Positions 30,177 to 38,681 of a stretch of DNA of 64,000 nt are shown in pieces; position 1 is the first letter of the stretch; each line of letters starts with the position of its first letter. The translations under genes and the position numbers were made by a program. This DNA is from Ligilactobacillus araffinosus DSM 20653 (GTDB taxonomy: Bacteria > Bacillota > Bacilli > Lactobacillales > Lactobacillaceae), in NCBI RefSeq assembly GCF_001435375.1, contig NZ_AYYZ01000012.1, positions 30,849 to 94,848 of the forward strand. Direction: 5' to 3'. The notes under the pieces were generated by a model. It did no database searches. It had not been told where the DNA came from and was given only the letters and a program-made list of their open reading frames with translations.

Positions 30177-32714
30177 ATGACAAAAAAAGAACATTTATAC
30201 GACCTATTCAAACCAGTTCATTATGATGTTTATCTTGATATTAACCGTGAAACAAAGACGTTCAATGGAAAAGTAACCATGAAAGGCGAAGCGGTTAAAC
30301 CGAATATCAAGTTTAATGAGAAGTTTTTGAATATTACAGCCGTTAAGGTAGACAACGAAGCAGTTGATTTTAAGGTTGACGATCAAGCCGAGACTGTTGA
30401 AGTTAACGATAGCAAAACTGGCGAAACAACGGTTGAAATTGAATTTGACGCACAATTAACGGACACAATGATGGGAATTTATCCGTCGTATTACGAAGTT
30501 AATGGTGAAAAGAAGCAAATTATCGGGACTCAATTTGAAAGTACAGCTGCCCGGCAAGCATTTCCATGTATTGATGAACCGGAAGCAAAGGCAACTTGGA
30601 ATTTGGCAATCAAGTATGATGAAAAACCAGGCGAAACAATTTTAGCTAATATGCCTGAAAAGGAATGCAAAGACGGAATTCATTACTTTGAAACTACAAA
30701 GCGGATGTCATCCTACTTGATCGCCTTTGCATTTGGTGAAATGGTAAGCAAACACACGAAGACCGATGATGGAATTAAGATCGGAGTTTATGCTTCACCA
30801 GCTCACAAGGAAGACGAACTTGATTTTGCATTGGACATCACAAAGAATGCCCTTGAATTTTATGAAAAGTACTATGAAACACCATATCCGCTCCCGCATT
30901 CATGGCAATTAGGTTTACCAGACTTTTCAGCCGGTGCGATGGAAAACTGGGGCTTGATCACATACCGGGAAGCTTTCTTAACATTGGATCCAAAGAATGC
31001 TTCATTAAGTGTTAAGCAACACAACGCAACGGATATTACCCACGAATTAGCTCACCAATGGTTCGGTGATCTAGTTACAATGAAGTGGTGGGACGATTTA
31101 TGGTTGAATGAAAGTTTCGCCAACATGATGGAATATGTTTCAAGCGATGCAATTCATCCTGAATGGCACATGTGGGAAGTCTTCCAAGAAAAAGAAGTTC
31201 CAATGGCATTGAACCGGGATGCAATTGATGGCGTTCAACCCGTTCACGTTGAAGTTGAAGATCCAGCTGACATTGACGCAATTTTTGATGGCGCAATCGT
31301 GTATGCTAAAGGTTCACGGATGTTAGTGATGGTTCGTTCAATGATTGGTGACGACGCATTGCGGAAGGGCTTGAAGAATTATTTTGATGCTCATAAGTAC
31401 GGCAATGCGGTTGGTGATGACTTATGGAAGGCGCTTGGCGATGCTTCTGGAATGGACGTCAGTGCAGTCATGAAATCATGGTTAAACCAACCAGGTTATC
31501 CAGTTGTAACGGCTAAGATCGTTGATGGCAACCTTCAATTATCACAAAAACAATTCTTCATCGGTGAAGGCAAGGATGAATGCCGGCAATGGCAAATTCC
31601 GTTGAACAGCAACTATGAAACTGTCCCAGAATTAATGAAGGATCAAACCCTTGATCTTGGAAACTATGCTGAATTGAAGCAAAAGAACGGTAATAAGCCA
31701 TTTGTTTTGAATGTTGGTAACAACTCACACTTCATCGTTAAATACGATGAAATGTTGTTGAATGATATTCTTGACCATGTTGATGACTTAGATGCAATCA
31801 GTCAACGCGAATTATTACAAGACATGCATTTGTTGGCTAAGGGTCGTGAAATTTCATACTCAGCTCTTGTACCATTAATGAGCCACTTTACAAAGAATAA
31901 ATCATACATTGTAAATGACGCATTATTTGAAATTGCTGATGATTTGAAGAAATTCGTTAAACCAGGTTCAGAAGACGAAAAGAACTTGCGGACATTATTT
32001 AATGAGTTAAGTGCTGATAAATATGCAGCTCTTGGAATCGAATCAAAAGATGACGATGATAATGATGCCGTATTAGGCCGGCCAACCATCGTTAAGGCGG
32101 CTTTGTATGCTAAGAATGAAAAGGCCATCAAGGATGCTCACGCAATGTTTGAAGCTCATAAAGATCAGATTGCAACGATTCCAGCAAGCGTGCGGCCATA
32201 TGTTATGATGAGTGAAGTTGCAAATTATGGTAACGAAGATTTGATCAAGACATTGTTGAACGAATACCGGAAGACAAGTGACGGAATTTATCAACGTGAC
32301 TTAAGTACAGCATTGACGGCAACTTCAAATAAAGCTGCAATTCAAGAAATTCTTAAATGCTTTAAGGATGCTGACACAATCAAACCGCAAGATCTGCGTG
32401 AATGGTATGTTGGATTGCTTGGTAACAGCGAAGCTCAACAAGCTACCTGGGATTGGATGCGTGATAATTGGAATTGGTTGATCGATATATTAGGTGGCGA
32501 CATGGAATTTCATACTTACGTAACTGTTACGGCCAATACCTTCTATACCAAGCAACGGTATGATGAATTCAAGGCATTCTACGAACCAAAACTGGACACT
32601 CCAGGGTTAAGACGTGAAATTGAAATGGACGTTAACTTGATCAAAGGAAAAGTTGATTTGGTTGAAGCCGAAAAGAATGCAGTTGAACAAGCAATTGCAA
32701 ACGAAGTTAAATAA
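30177..32714 (+). CDS. pepN: Aminopeptidase N (M1 family, lysyl/alanyl aminopeptidase)
   Basis: PepN is the broad-specificity zinc aminopeptidase of lactic acid bacteria, releasing N-terminal residues from peptides in the cytoplasm. The 845-residue protein has the family length and motifs: the exopeptidase signature GAMENWG at about 259, the zinc site HELAHQWFGD followed 18 residues on by the Glu in WLNESFAN, and a helical C-terminal domain. The ATG at 30177 follows GAGGTGATTAA. The gene has its own terminator. It fits with the peptide transporter at 17 kb in a peptide-based amino-acid supply. Confidence 0.97.
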   Translation: MTKKEHLYDLFKPVHYDVYLDINRETKTFNGKVTMKGEAVKPNIKFNEKFLNITAVKVDNEAVDFKVDDQAETVEVNDSKTGETTVEIEFDAQLTDTMMGIYPSYYEVNGEKKQIIGTQFESTAARQAFPCIDEPEAKATWNLAIKYDEKPGETILANMPEKECKDGIHYFETTKRMSSYLIAFAFGEMVSKHTKTDDGIKIGVYASPAHKEDELDFALDITKNALEFYEKYYETPYPLPHSWQLGLPDFSAGAMENWGLITYREAFLTLDPKNASLSVKQHNATDITHELAHQWFGDLVTMKWWDDLWLNESFANMMEYVSSDAIHPEWHMWEVFQEKEVPMALNRDAIDGVQPVHVEVEDPADIDAIFDGAIVYAKGSRMLVMVRSMIGDDALRKGLKNYFDAHKYGNAVGDDLWKALGDASGMDVSAVMKSWLNQPGYPVVTAKIVDGNLQLSQKQFFIGEGKDECRQWQIPLNSNYETVPELMKDQTLDLGNYAELKQKNGNKPFVLNVGNNSHFIVKYDEMLLNDILDHVDDLDAISQRELLQDMHLLAKGREISYSALVPLMSHFTKNKSYIVNDALFEIADDLKKFVKPGSEDEKNLRTLFNELSADKYAALGIESKDDDDNDAVLGRPTIVKAALYAKNEKAIKDAHAMFEAHKDQIATIPASVRPYVMMSEVANYGNEDLIKTLLNEYRKTSDGIYQRDLSTALTATSNKAAIQEILKCFKDADTIKPQDLREWYVGLLGNSEAQQATWDWMRDNWNWLIDILGGDMEFHTYVTVTANTFYTKQRYDEFKAFYEPKLDTPGLRREIEMDVNLIKGKVDLVEAEKNAVEQAIANEVK

Positions 32715-32718
32715 TTGA

Positions 32719-32748
32719 TAAAAAGACTAGGTTTGCCTAGTCTTTTTA
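32719..32748 (+). terminator. Terminator after pepN
   Basis: The arms aaaagactag and ctagtctttt enclose a 6-base loop and are followed by a T-rich stretch. Confidence 0.9.
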
Positions 32749-32835
32749 TTAACTAATAAATTAATTTACCTTTTCATTATTTAGTGATATCAGTTAGAAT
32801 AGTTGGTATAGATATCAATGAAAAGAGGAAAAAAG

Positions 32836-33465
32836 ATGAAAGTTGGAGTTATTGCTGCCAATGGACGGGCTGGCCGGCGAGTCGTTAAACGGTGCGTCGA
32901 AGAAGGATTTGATGTGACTGCAATTGTTCGGCATGAAAATCAAACCGCAGCTCAAAATGTGTTACTAAAGGATCTGTTTGATTTAACAACTGATGATGTA
33001 AAAGATTTTGATGTGGTTGTTGATGCTTTTGGAGTTTGGGATGCAGGTGATGTCGGTCTCCATGTTTCATCAATGCAACATTTAATTTCGATTTTACAAA
33101 AAACAGATATTCGGTTAATTGTAGTCGGCGGAGCGGGTAGTTTGATTGCTGATTCAGAAACGAACATGCAACTAGTAGATACGAAAGACTTTCCTGAAGA
33201 GGCACGGCCGGTAGCAAAGGCGATGAGTGTTGCTTTTGACAATTTGCGGATAAGTAAAGATTTGAGATGGACGTATGTAAGTCCGGCGGTTAACTTTAAA
33301 CCAACTGATGAATCACAAGGACATTATGTAATTGTGACGGGCGATAATTTATCGTTTGATAAAGATGGCAAGAGCGAAATCAGTTATGCTGATTTCGCAC
33401 GGGCATTAGTTGATGAAATTGAAAACGATAAACATGAAAACCAGCGAATTTCGGTTCGGTGGTAA
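32836..33465 (+). CDS. NAD(P)-binding atypical SDR / reductase-like protein
   Basis: The 209-residue protein starts MKVGVIAANGRAGRRVVKR, a Rossmann dinucleotide-binding loop (variant GxxGxxG). It continues with LIVVGGAGSL and TYVSPAVNF segments typical of the NAD(P)H-binding, NmrA-like or BVR-B-like atypical SDR group. Substrate and reaction are unknown; redox sensing or a quinone/flavin reductase role is possible. The ATG at 32836 is preferred over 32818 because GAGGAA lies six bases upstream. It is a single gene ending in a terminator shared with the converging phosphatase gene. Confidence 0.82.
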   Translation: MKVGVIAANGRAGRRVVKRCVEEGFDVTAIVRHENQTAAQNVLLKDLFDLTTDDVKDFDVVVDAFGVWDAGDVGLHVSSMQHLISILQKTDIRLIVVGGAGSLIADSETNMQLVDTKDFPEEARPVAKAMSVAFDNLRISKDLRWTYVSPAVNFKPTDESQGHYVIVTGDNLSFDKDGKSEISYADFARALVDEIENDKHENQRISVRW

Positions 33466-33467
33466 AG

Positions 33468-33497
33468 AAAAGAAGCACGCGATCGCGTGCTTCTTTT
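33468..33497. terminator. Bidirectional terminator (perfect palindrome)
   Basis: The arms aaaagaagcacgcg and cgcgtgcttctttt form an uninterrupted hairpin between converging genes. It slightly overlaps the end of the phosphatase gene. Confidence 0.9.
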
Positions 33498-34146
33498 AGT
33501 AATGATTATAATATTCAACTGAAATTTTGCCATGATCATCGACAACCAGTTTGGTTACTGATCCGTTTTTCGGGCCGTTGACAGTGGCGCTATATTTCGG
33601 TGCAAAGTGGTCAACGATCGTCCGAATCGTCAAACTATGACTTACAAGAAGCAATGTCTCTCCGTTGCCATGATGTTCTTTAAGGTACTCGAACCCGGCT
33701 GCAATCCGGTTCCAGTAAGTTTGATCATCCTCGGCATCGCCCCATGGATCAGCTTCGTGAAGAAGATCACGGGTTGCAGCGGCTCCCATTTTATCTAAGA
33801 TTTCGTAATATGTTTTGCACCCGTGCGGAATGCCCACCATTGTCCAAATATGACCGGAATCAGCGCCTTCAAAGTAGCCAAAGAATTGTTCCCGGAAGTT
33901 GGGGAGTTCGTGCGTTTCAGGTGCTTTAAATTGATTCTCAGCAATGATCATATCGCGGGTTTGAATTGCACGAGGCGAATCACTGCTGTAAGCGAAGTCA
34001 AACTGAACATCTTTAAGTCGTTGACCAGCTTTTTTTGCATCTTCAATTCCTTGATCAGTTAACGGTGCATCACACCATCCCTGGAAACGGCGGTATTTGT
34101 TTAAAATTGTTTGCCCATGCCGAGTCAAGTAGATTGTAAAACTCAT
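33496..34146 (-). CDS. Histidine phosphatase family protein (phosphoglycerate-mutase-like)
   Basis: The 216-residue protein has the RHG motif LTRHGQTILNKYRRFQGWCD at the N-terminus, with the phospho-accepting His. It also has the ARSSDSPRA-like segment YSSDSPRAIQT, the catalytic Glu region in NFREQFFGYFEG, and the second His in LLVSHSLTIRTIVDHF. Members of this branch in lactobacilli are often named phosphoglycerate mutase but many are general phosphatases, so the substrate is not assigned. It is a single gene on the minus strand, with an ATG at 34146. Confidence 0.88.
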   Translation of the reverse strand: MSFTIYLTRHGQTILNKYRRFQGWCDAPLTDQGIEDAKKAGQRLKDVQFDFAYSSDSPRAIQTRDMIIAENQFKAPETHELPNFREQFFGYFEGADSGHIWTMVGIPHGCKTYYEILDKMGAAATRDLLHEADPWGDAEDDQTYWNRIAAGFEYLKEHHGNGETLLLVSHSLTIRTIVDHFAPKYSATVNGPKNGSVTKLVVDDHGKISVEYYNHY

Positions 34147-34344
34147 TATTATTCCCCATTTACTATGATTTGATTACTGTTATTTTATCATACCTGATTA
34201 AATTTCTTAAAGTTGTTTAAGAAAAGGGGGATTGATCGAATTTTCTGAAACAAAAAGCTATAATCATTTATGTTGTGAAAATTGATTCTCGTTTTTGAAA
34301 CTGATGATTGATTTTCAAAATTAAATTGGGAGGCATAGGAGATT

Positions 34345-35055
34345 ATGCATGGATTTATCGGTGAATTTTTCGGCACGATGATCTTAACTGCCATTGGTTG
34401 CGGCGATGGGGCTGGAATCAACTTAAAAGGGACTTTCAGTCGGGATCAAAATTGGCTTTTTGTATCCCTTGGCTGGGGTCTTGGAATCACGTTTGGGGTT
34501 TACGTTGCCGGAACATTAGGTTCAAAGGGCTTTATTAACCCAGCAATTACATTGGGAACGGCAATTTGCGGGTTGTTCCCATGGAGCCAAGTATTGCCAT
34601 ACTTAAGTGGTGAATTTTTAGGAGCATTTGTTGGGGCTGCGCTTGTTCTGATTCAATATTATCCGCACTTCAAGGCTTCAAAGGATGAAGCGGATGGCAA
34701 TTCAGTTGGAATTTTTGCAACGGCTCCCGCAATTGAAAGCCCAGTCTTTAACTTCTTTAGTGAATTGATTGCCTCGTTCATTTTCATTTTTACGTTACTG
34801 GACTTAGGTAACTTTACTCAAGGATTAAAGCCGTTGATTGTTGGCTTGATCATCACCGCAATCGGAATGGCTCTTGGGGGCACGACCGGCTTTGCAGTTA
34901 ACCCAGCGCGTGACTGGGGTCCGCGGTTGGCATACACGGTTTTGCCAGTTCCAAATAAGGGAACCGCAAACTGGAAATATGCTTGGGTTCCAATGGTTGG
35001 TCCAATTGTTGGCGGAATTTTAGCGGCTGGTTTGCATGTGGCATTGATGAAATAA
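34345..35055 (+). CDS. Aquaglyceroporin (MIP family, GlpF-like)
   Basis: MIP channels pass water, glycerol or other small solutes. The 236-residue protein has six helices and both half-helix NPA motifs (FINPAITLG at about 70 and AVNPARDWGPR at about 189). The Asp following the second NPA motif (NPARD) is characteristic of the glycerol-conducting branch. The ATG at 34345 follows GGGAGGCATAGGAG. It stands alone, without glycerol kinase or dehydrogenase genes, so the physiological solute is not clear (in lactobacilli lactic acid and dihydroxyacetone are also reported substrates). Confidence 0.92.
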   Translation: MHGFIGEFFGTMILTAIGCGDGAGINLKGTFSRDQNWLFVSLGWGLGITFGVYVAGTLGSKGFINPAITLGTAICGLFPWSQVLPYLSGEFLGAFVGAALVLIQYYPHFKASKDEADGNSVGIFATAPAIESPVFNFFSELIASFIFIFTLLDLGNFTQGLKPLIVGLIITAIGMALGGTTGFAVNPARDWGPRLAYTVLPVPNKGTANWKYAWVPMVGPIVGGILAAGLHVALMK

Positions 35056-35068
35056 AGTTAATAATAAA

Positions 35069-35117
35069 AATACAAAAATACCGATTTCGAATTCTAGAAA
35101 TCGGTATTTTTGTATTT
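35069..35117. terminator. Bidirectional terminator after the aquaglyceroporin
   Basis: A long stem (aaatacaaaaataccgattt pairing with aaatcggtatttttgtattt) with a loop of about 9 bases serves both converging genes. Confidence 0.9.
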
Positions 35118-35128
35118 AATTTTTCTGA

Positions 35129-37834
35129 TTAATAACTAATTGCACGTTGTGCATCAGCGTTCCAGTGTTGATAGAAGTATCCGGTACTCATACTTGCTTT
35201 TTGGCCTGTCCAAGGATCATTGTAGTATAGCGTATCACCTCTGAAGCCAGTTAAGGTTAATGCGTGGTTTACAAAACCATCAACGTTTGCAACCCAAATA
35301 ACAACAAGGTGACCTTGAATAAGCTTATCTTTAATTGCGTCTAAACTTGCGCCGGTCATGATCTGGCTATGTCCGATATGATGGTTTACAACAGGAGCAA
35401 TTCCGGTAGGGAAGATCCACCAACCGCTTGGACTAAATGGATTTCCAACAAATCCTTTATTACCATCATTGCTTCGCGGCATTTCATTTGCTAAGTCAAT
35501 TTTATTAACGTTGCAGCCGGCATACTTGAGCATCATTGTAACGGCTGTGATTTCACATCCTGTTGGAAGTTCAGGACGTTGGCAAACGACATCTGCGTTG
35601 TTAAATACACCTTCGACCGCACCATTTACATTATTAATATAGAATGTTTCACGTCCAATCGTTGTGTCGTTGTGGAACATTTTACCGTCATTGGCATAAA
35701 CGACCCATTTATGCTGATCACCAATATACTGTAAGCCGGTCTTCATTGCACCAGTCACATTATCGAAAAGATACCAGTCATTATTGATATTTTGTTGACC
35801 ATAAAGCATTTGTCCTTGATCGTTATAGTAAACGGTTTTGTGTTGGTCACCGATGTATTGGAATCCAGTTTTCATTGCGCCAGTCACGTCATCAAAAAGA
35901 TACCAATGACCGTTGATTTGAGCTTGGCCGTGGACCATTTTTCCGTCGTTGGTGTAGTAGACAGTCTTGTTTTGATCATTAATATACTGGAATCCTGTTA
36001 CAAAATGATTTTGATTAAAAAGATACCAGTCATTGTTAATTTTTACCTGGCCGTTTGCTTCAAGGGCACTTGAATTATCAAATGAGTATGTTTGGTCATT
36101 AATGGTTTGGGTTCCGGTTACTCCTTGACCATTGCCTTGATAGTAGTAAATTCGATGGTTATTTGAGTCAGTTAAGAAACCAGTTGCCATTGCGCCCGTA
36201 ACATTGTCAAAGAAATAGTTACGTCCATTAATTGATTGATGACCATAAAGCATTTGTCCTTGGTTATTATAATAAACGGTCTTGTTTTGATCATTAATGT
36301 ATTGGAATCCGGTCTTCATTGCACCCGTTATCTTATCGAAAAGGTACCAGTTATTATTGATTTTTTGTTGCCCATAGACCATGTTGCCGAGACCATCATA
36401 GTAAACGGTCTTGTTTTGATCATTAATATTTACGAATTGGTTTTTAATTTGTTTACCAGTTTGCGGATCAAAATATTGCCATTTATTATTAATTTTTTGC
36501 TGTCCGTAAACCATGTTACCGAGACCGTTAAAATAATATTCAGCATTAGTGTTTCGGTCCCAAACATATTGGTTTTTCGCTTGAGCACCAGTTACTGGAT
36601 CAAAGAACTGTTTTTGACCATTAATAGTTTGAAGACCATAGACCATATTACCGTTTTGGTCGTAATAAACTTCTTTATTTTGATTGCCAATCCAAACATA
36701 TGAATTCTTTGCTTGAGCACCAGTTACTGAGTCGAAATACATCCAATGACCGTTAATATTTTGTTGTCCATAGACCATATTACCTAAATTGTCATAACAA
36801 ACGGTCTTGTTTTGATCTTTGATGTTTACAAATTGATTTTTGACTTGTTTACCGCTCTGTTGATCAAAATACTGCCACTTGTTATTGATTTTTTGTTGTC
36901 CATGAACCATGTTTCCAAGACCATCAAAGTAGTATTCCGCGTTGGTATTTTGGTCCCAAATATATTGATTTTTTGCTTGAGCACCGGTCGTTGGATTAAA
37001 GTACTGTTCTTTGCCATTAATGGTTTGAAGACCGTAAACCATATTTCCTTTATTAGGATCATAGTAAACTTCTTTATTTTGATCACTGATCCATTGATAT
37101 CCAAACTGAAGAGCACCTGTTACCTTATCGAAAAGGTACCATTTATCACCAATTTTTTGTTGCCCGTATACCATGGCGCCACCTGCTGGATTATAATAAC
37201 AAATCTTATTTTGATCGTTAATTTTTTGGAAACCAGTTAAATTTTTGCCATTTTCTTGTAAGTACCAATTGTTATTTTGATTAATTTGCTTAGCATTCGG
37301 ATGGTTTTCAGCAAAGGTATATTTATCAAGATAACTTTGTGATGATTCTTGTGATGGTTGGACAATTTGATTTTGTTTTCTCGGTTGTTGGTTTAGTTGT
37401 GATTGATTTTCTGGCTTTTGAACCACGGTTTGTTGTTTCAGTTGAGGTTGGGGAACTGAAACGTTGGCATTTTGCTTTGGAACTTGTTGGGTTTGCCCAT
37501 TTTTAGCAGGAACAGCAGCAAAATTTATAACTGTTTGATGTTCCTGACTTGGGCTAGATTGGTCTTTAATTTGACTTGAAGAATTACTAATCGGTGAACT
37601 AGAACTTGTTGTCTTTGATGAAAGAACAACGGTGTTTTTTTGATTATTTGTGGAAACTGAACTAATTCGTTTTTGCTGAATAGAGGTTGGTTGGCTAATT
37701 GAGTGTGATTGAACTTGATCAGCTTTTGCAACTGATGTTGTTCCTAAAGTTACCCCTAAAAATAAAATTGGAGCAGCAACCCATATTTTTCCAGATTTGT
37801 ATAATTTATAACGTTTTTTCTCTTCATTAAACAT
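35129..37834 (-). CDS. Large secreted repeat protein with C39-like peptidase domain
   Basis: The 901-residue protein begins with a KxYKxGKxW-type signal (KRYKLYKSGKIW, hydrophobic core, TTSVAKA cleavage). A Ser/Gln/Asn-rich low-complexity stretch (about 40-175) is next. About 13 modules of roughly 43 residues then occur (about 190-745), each with NDQNKTVYY, GNMVYGQQ and WYLFDKVTGA-type segments, resembling glucan/choline-binding-like wall repeats. The C-terminal domain (about 747-901) resembles peptidase C39_2: Cys in ELPTGCEITA, His in FVNHALTLTGF, Asp in YNDPWTG. It probably binds the cell surface and processes peptide or peptidoglycan. No LPxTG motif is present. Modules 2-4 and 5-7 form a duplicated super-repeat. 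Confidence 0.88.
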   Translation of the reverse strand: MFNEEKKRYKLYKSGKIWVAAPILFLGVTLGTTSVAKADQVQSHSISQPTSIQQKRISSVSTNNQKNTVVLSSKTTSSSSPISNSSSQIKDQSSPSQEHQTVINFAAVPAKNGQTQQVPKQNANVSVPQPQLKQQTVVQKPENQSQLNQQPRKQNQIVQPSQESSQSYLDKYTFAENHPNAKQINQNNNWYLQENGKNLTGFQKINDQNKICYYNPAGGAMVYGQQKIGDKWYLFDKVTGALQFGYQWISDQNKEVYYDPNKGNMVYGLQTINGKEQYFNPTTGAQAKNQYIWDQNTNAEYYFDGLGNMVHGQQKINNKWQYFDQQSGKQVKNQFVNIKDQNKTVCYDNLGNMVYGQQNINGHWMYFDSVTGAQAKNSYVWIGNQNKEVYYDQNGNMVYGLQTINGQKQFFDPVTGAQAKNQYVWDRNTNAEYYFNGLGNMVYGQQKINNKWQYFDPQTGKQIKNQFVNINDQNKTVYYDGLGNMVYGQQKINNNWYLFDKITGAMKTGFQYINDQNKTVYYNNQGQMLYGHQSINGRNYFFDNVTGAMATGFLTDSNNHRIYYYQGNGQGVTGTQTINDQTYSFDNSSALEANGQVKINNDWYLFNQNHFVTGFQYINDQNKTVYYTNDGKMVHGQAQINGHWYLFDDVTGAMKTGFQYIGDQHKTVYYNDQGQMLYGQQNINNDWYLFDNVTGAMKTGLQYIGDQHKWVVYANDGKMFHNDTTIGRETFYINNVNGAVEGVFNNADVVCQRPELPTGCEITAVTMMLKYAGCNVNKIDLANEMPRSNDGNKGFVGNPFSPSGWWIFPTGIAPVVNHHIGHSQIMTGASLDAIKDKLIQGHLVVIWVANVDGFVNHALTLTGFRGDTLYYNDPWTGQKASMSTGYFYQHWNADAQRAISY
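36300..37090 (-). repeat. Tandem super-repeat of about 400 bp inside the surface protein gene
   Basis: A set of three modules (ending in AQAKN, KQVKN or KQIKN, and a third) occurs twice in a row. The DNA aacttctttatttt recurs with an offset of 399 bases (ends 37080 and 36681), and the NTNAEYYF module appears once in each copy. This is internal duplication of a three-module block. Confidence 0.75.
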
Positions 37835-37879
37835 TTAAATATACACCCTTTATCTATATATTTTTCATAAACGATGAAA

Positions 37880-37906
37880 AGTATACCATATAAATAGCGC
37901 TTTCAA
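37880..37906 (-). promoter_or_regulatory. Promoter with cre-like operator for the surface protein
   Basis: On the minus strand TTGAAA (37901-37906) and TATACT (37880-37885) lie 15 bases apart. The -35 box is part of TTGAAAGCGCTATTTA, close to the CcpA cre consensus (12 of 14 core positions). Catabolite control of the surface protein is therefore possible; the spacer is short and the call tentative. Confidence 0.4.
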
Positions 37907-37971
37907 GGCAAAATTTTCTAAATTGCTTATTATTTTTTTAGATCTGTATTATAAAACCTATTCACGTAGAT

Positions 37972-38345
37972 TTACATTTCAGTTTCAGCTTGTGCAGAAT
38001 CCATTTTGGAAAGGGTTTTGACAATGTCTTTTTTTATCGATTCTAAAACCTTAAAGTAACTTTTTTTAAACGGGATCAATTTTTTAAGCGTAACGTCCTT
38101 TTCGATCAATTCTCCAAGCAAGGGGAACCATTGAAGGGTACTTGTAAAAGTTATCCAATGAAGCGGGATTAAGCGTTTGGAGACTGTTATGAAGGTTATT
38201 TGCCCAATCAATAAAATCCTGTTGAATGATCAGTAGGATCACTTTGTTTTTTGATTTAATGTACTGATATAAGTTGTTGCGGGTGAAAGATAGTTTTTCA
38301 TCTAATTTTTTCATTGTAATTTTATCAAACGGTAAGTTTTCTATT
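37972..38345 (-). pseudogene. Truncated, frameshifted TetR-family regulator
   Basis: The first frame reads LIENLPFDKITMKKLDEK then LSFTRNNLYQYIKSKNKVIL, a TetR helix-turn-helix. The product continues to KYPSMVPL near 38120 and then shifts frame to LGELIEKDVTLKKLIPFKK in the adjacent frame down to 37972. One extra base at about 38119 (CTTgCTTGG) restores a continuous protein if removed. A stop codon (TAA) lies directly before the LIEN segment, so the N-terminal 15 or so residues are also lost. The gene is clearly dead. It was divergent from the CMD remnant at 38432-38681, a common regulator-enzyme pairing. Confidence 0.8.
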
Positions 38346-38431
38346 AGTTAAATCATTGCTGTTGTAATCTGATTAATTCTAATTAGCCGTTGTTCAATCA
38401 GATAATTCCAGTAAATCACCAAAAGCAACGC

Positions 38432-38681
38432 CAAGATGATCCGCAGTTCGGCAAAGACGTTCAGGCACGAATTTACGGAACAGAGATTCGCAATCTTCTC
38501 GCTGATCATGTTAAATGTTGATTTCCAAATCAAGGCGCATGCCAAGGGCTGTCTTAAAGCCGGCAACAGTGAATCGTTGATTATTTGGACAATTATCAAT
38601 ATGTTGCCATATATTGGCTTTCCGTTGGTAATCAACAGCATTCAAAAAGTGCATGCCGCAGCGCAGGAATTCAATGACTAG
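38432..38681 (+). pseudogene. Remnant of a carboxymuconolactone decarboxylase (CMD) family gene
   Basis: One frame gives DDPQFGKDVQARIYGTEIRN, the N-terminal part of a CMD-family protein, ending in a stop after HVKC. In another frame the C-terminal part follows: IKAHAKGCLKAGNSES and INMLPYIGFPLVINSI. The central block with the catalytic Cys region is missing, so a deletion with a frameshift has occurred. CMD-family proteins include small peroxidases and decarboxylases. It overlaps the end of the LysR gene by a few bases on the other strand. Confidence 0.75.

Noticed and set aside
36236..37240. Long plus-strand frames (155 and 142 codons) inside the surface protein gene
   Set aside because: They run antisense to the repeat modules and repeat with them; their length comes from repeat composition and there are no ribosome sites.
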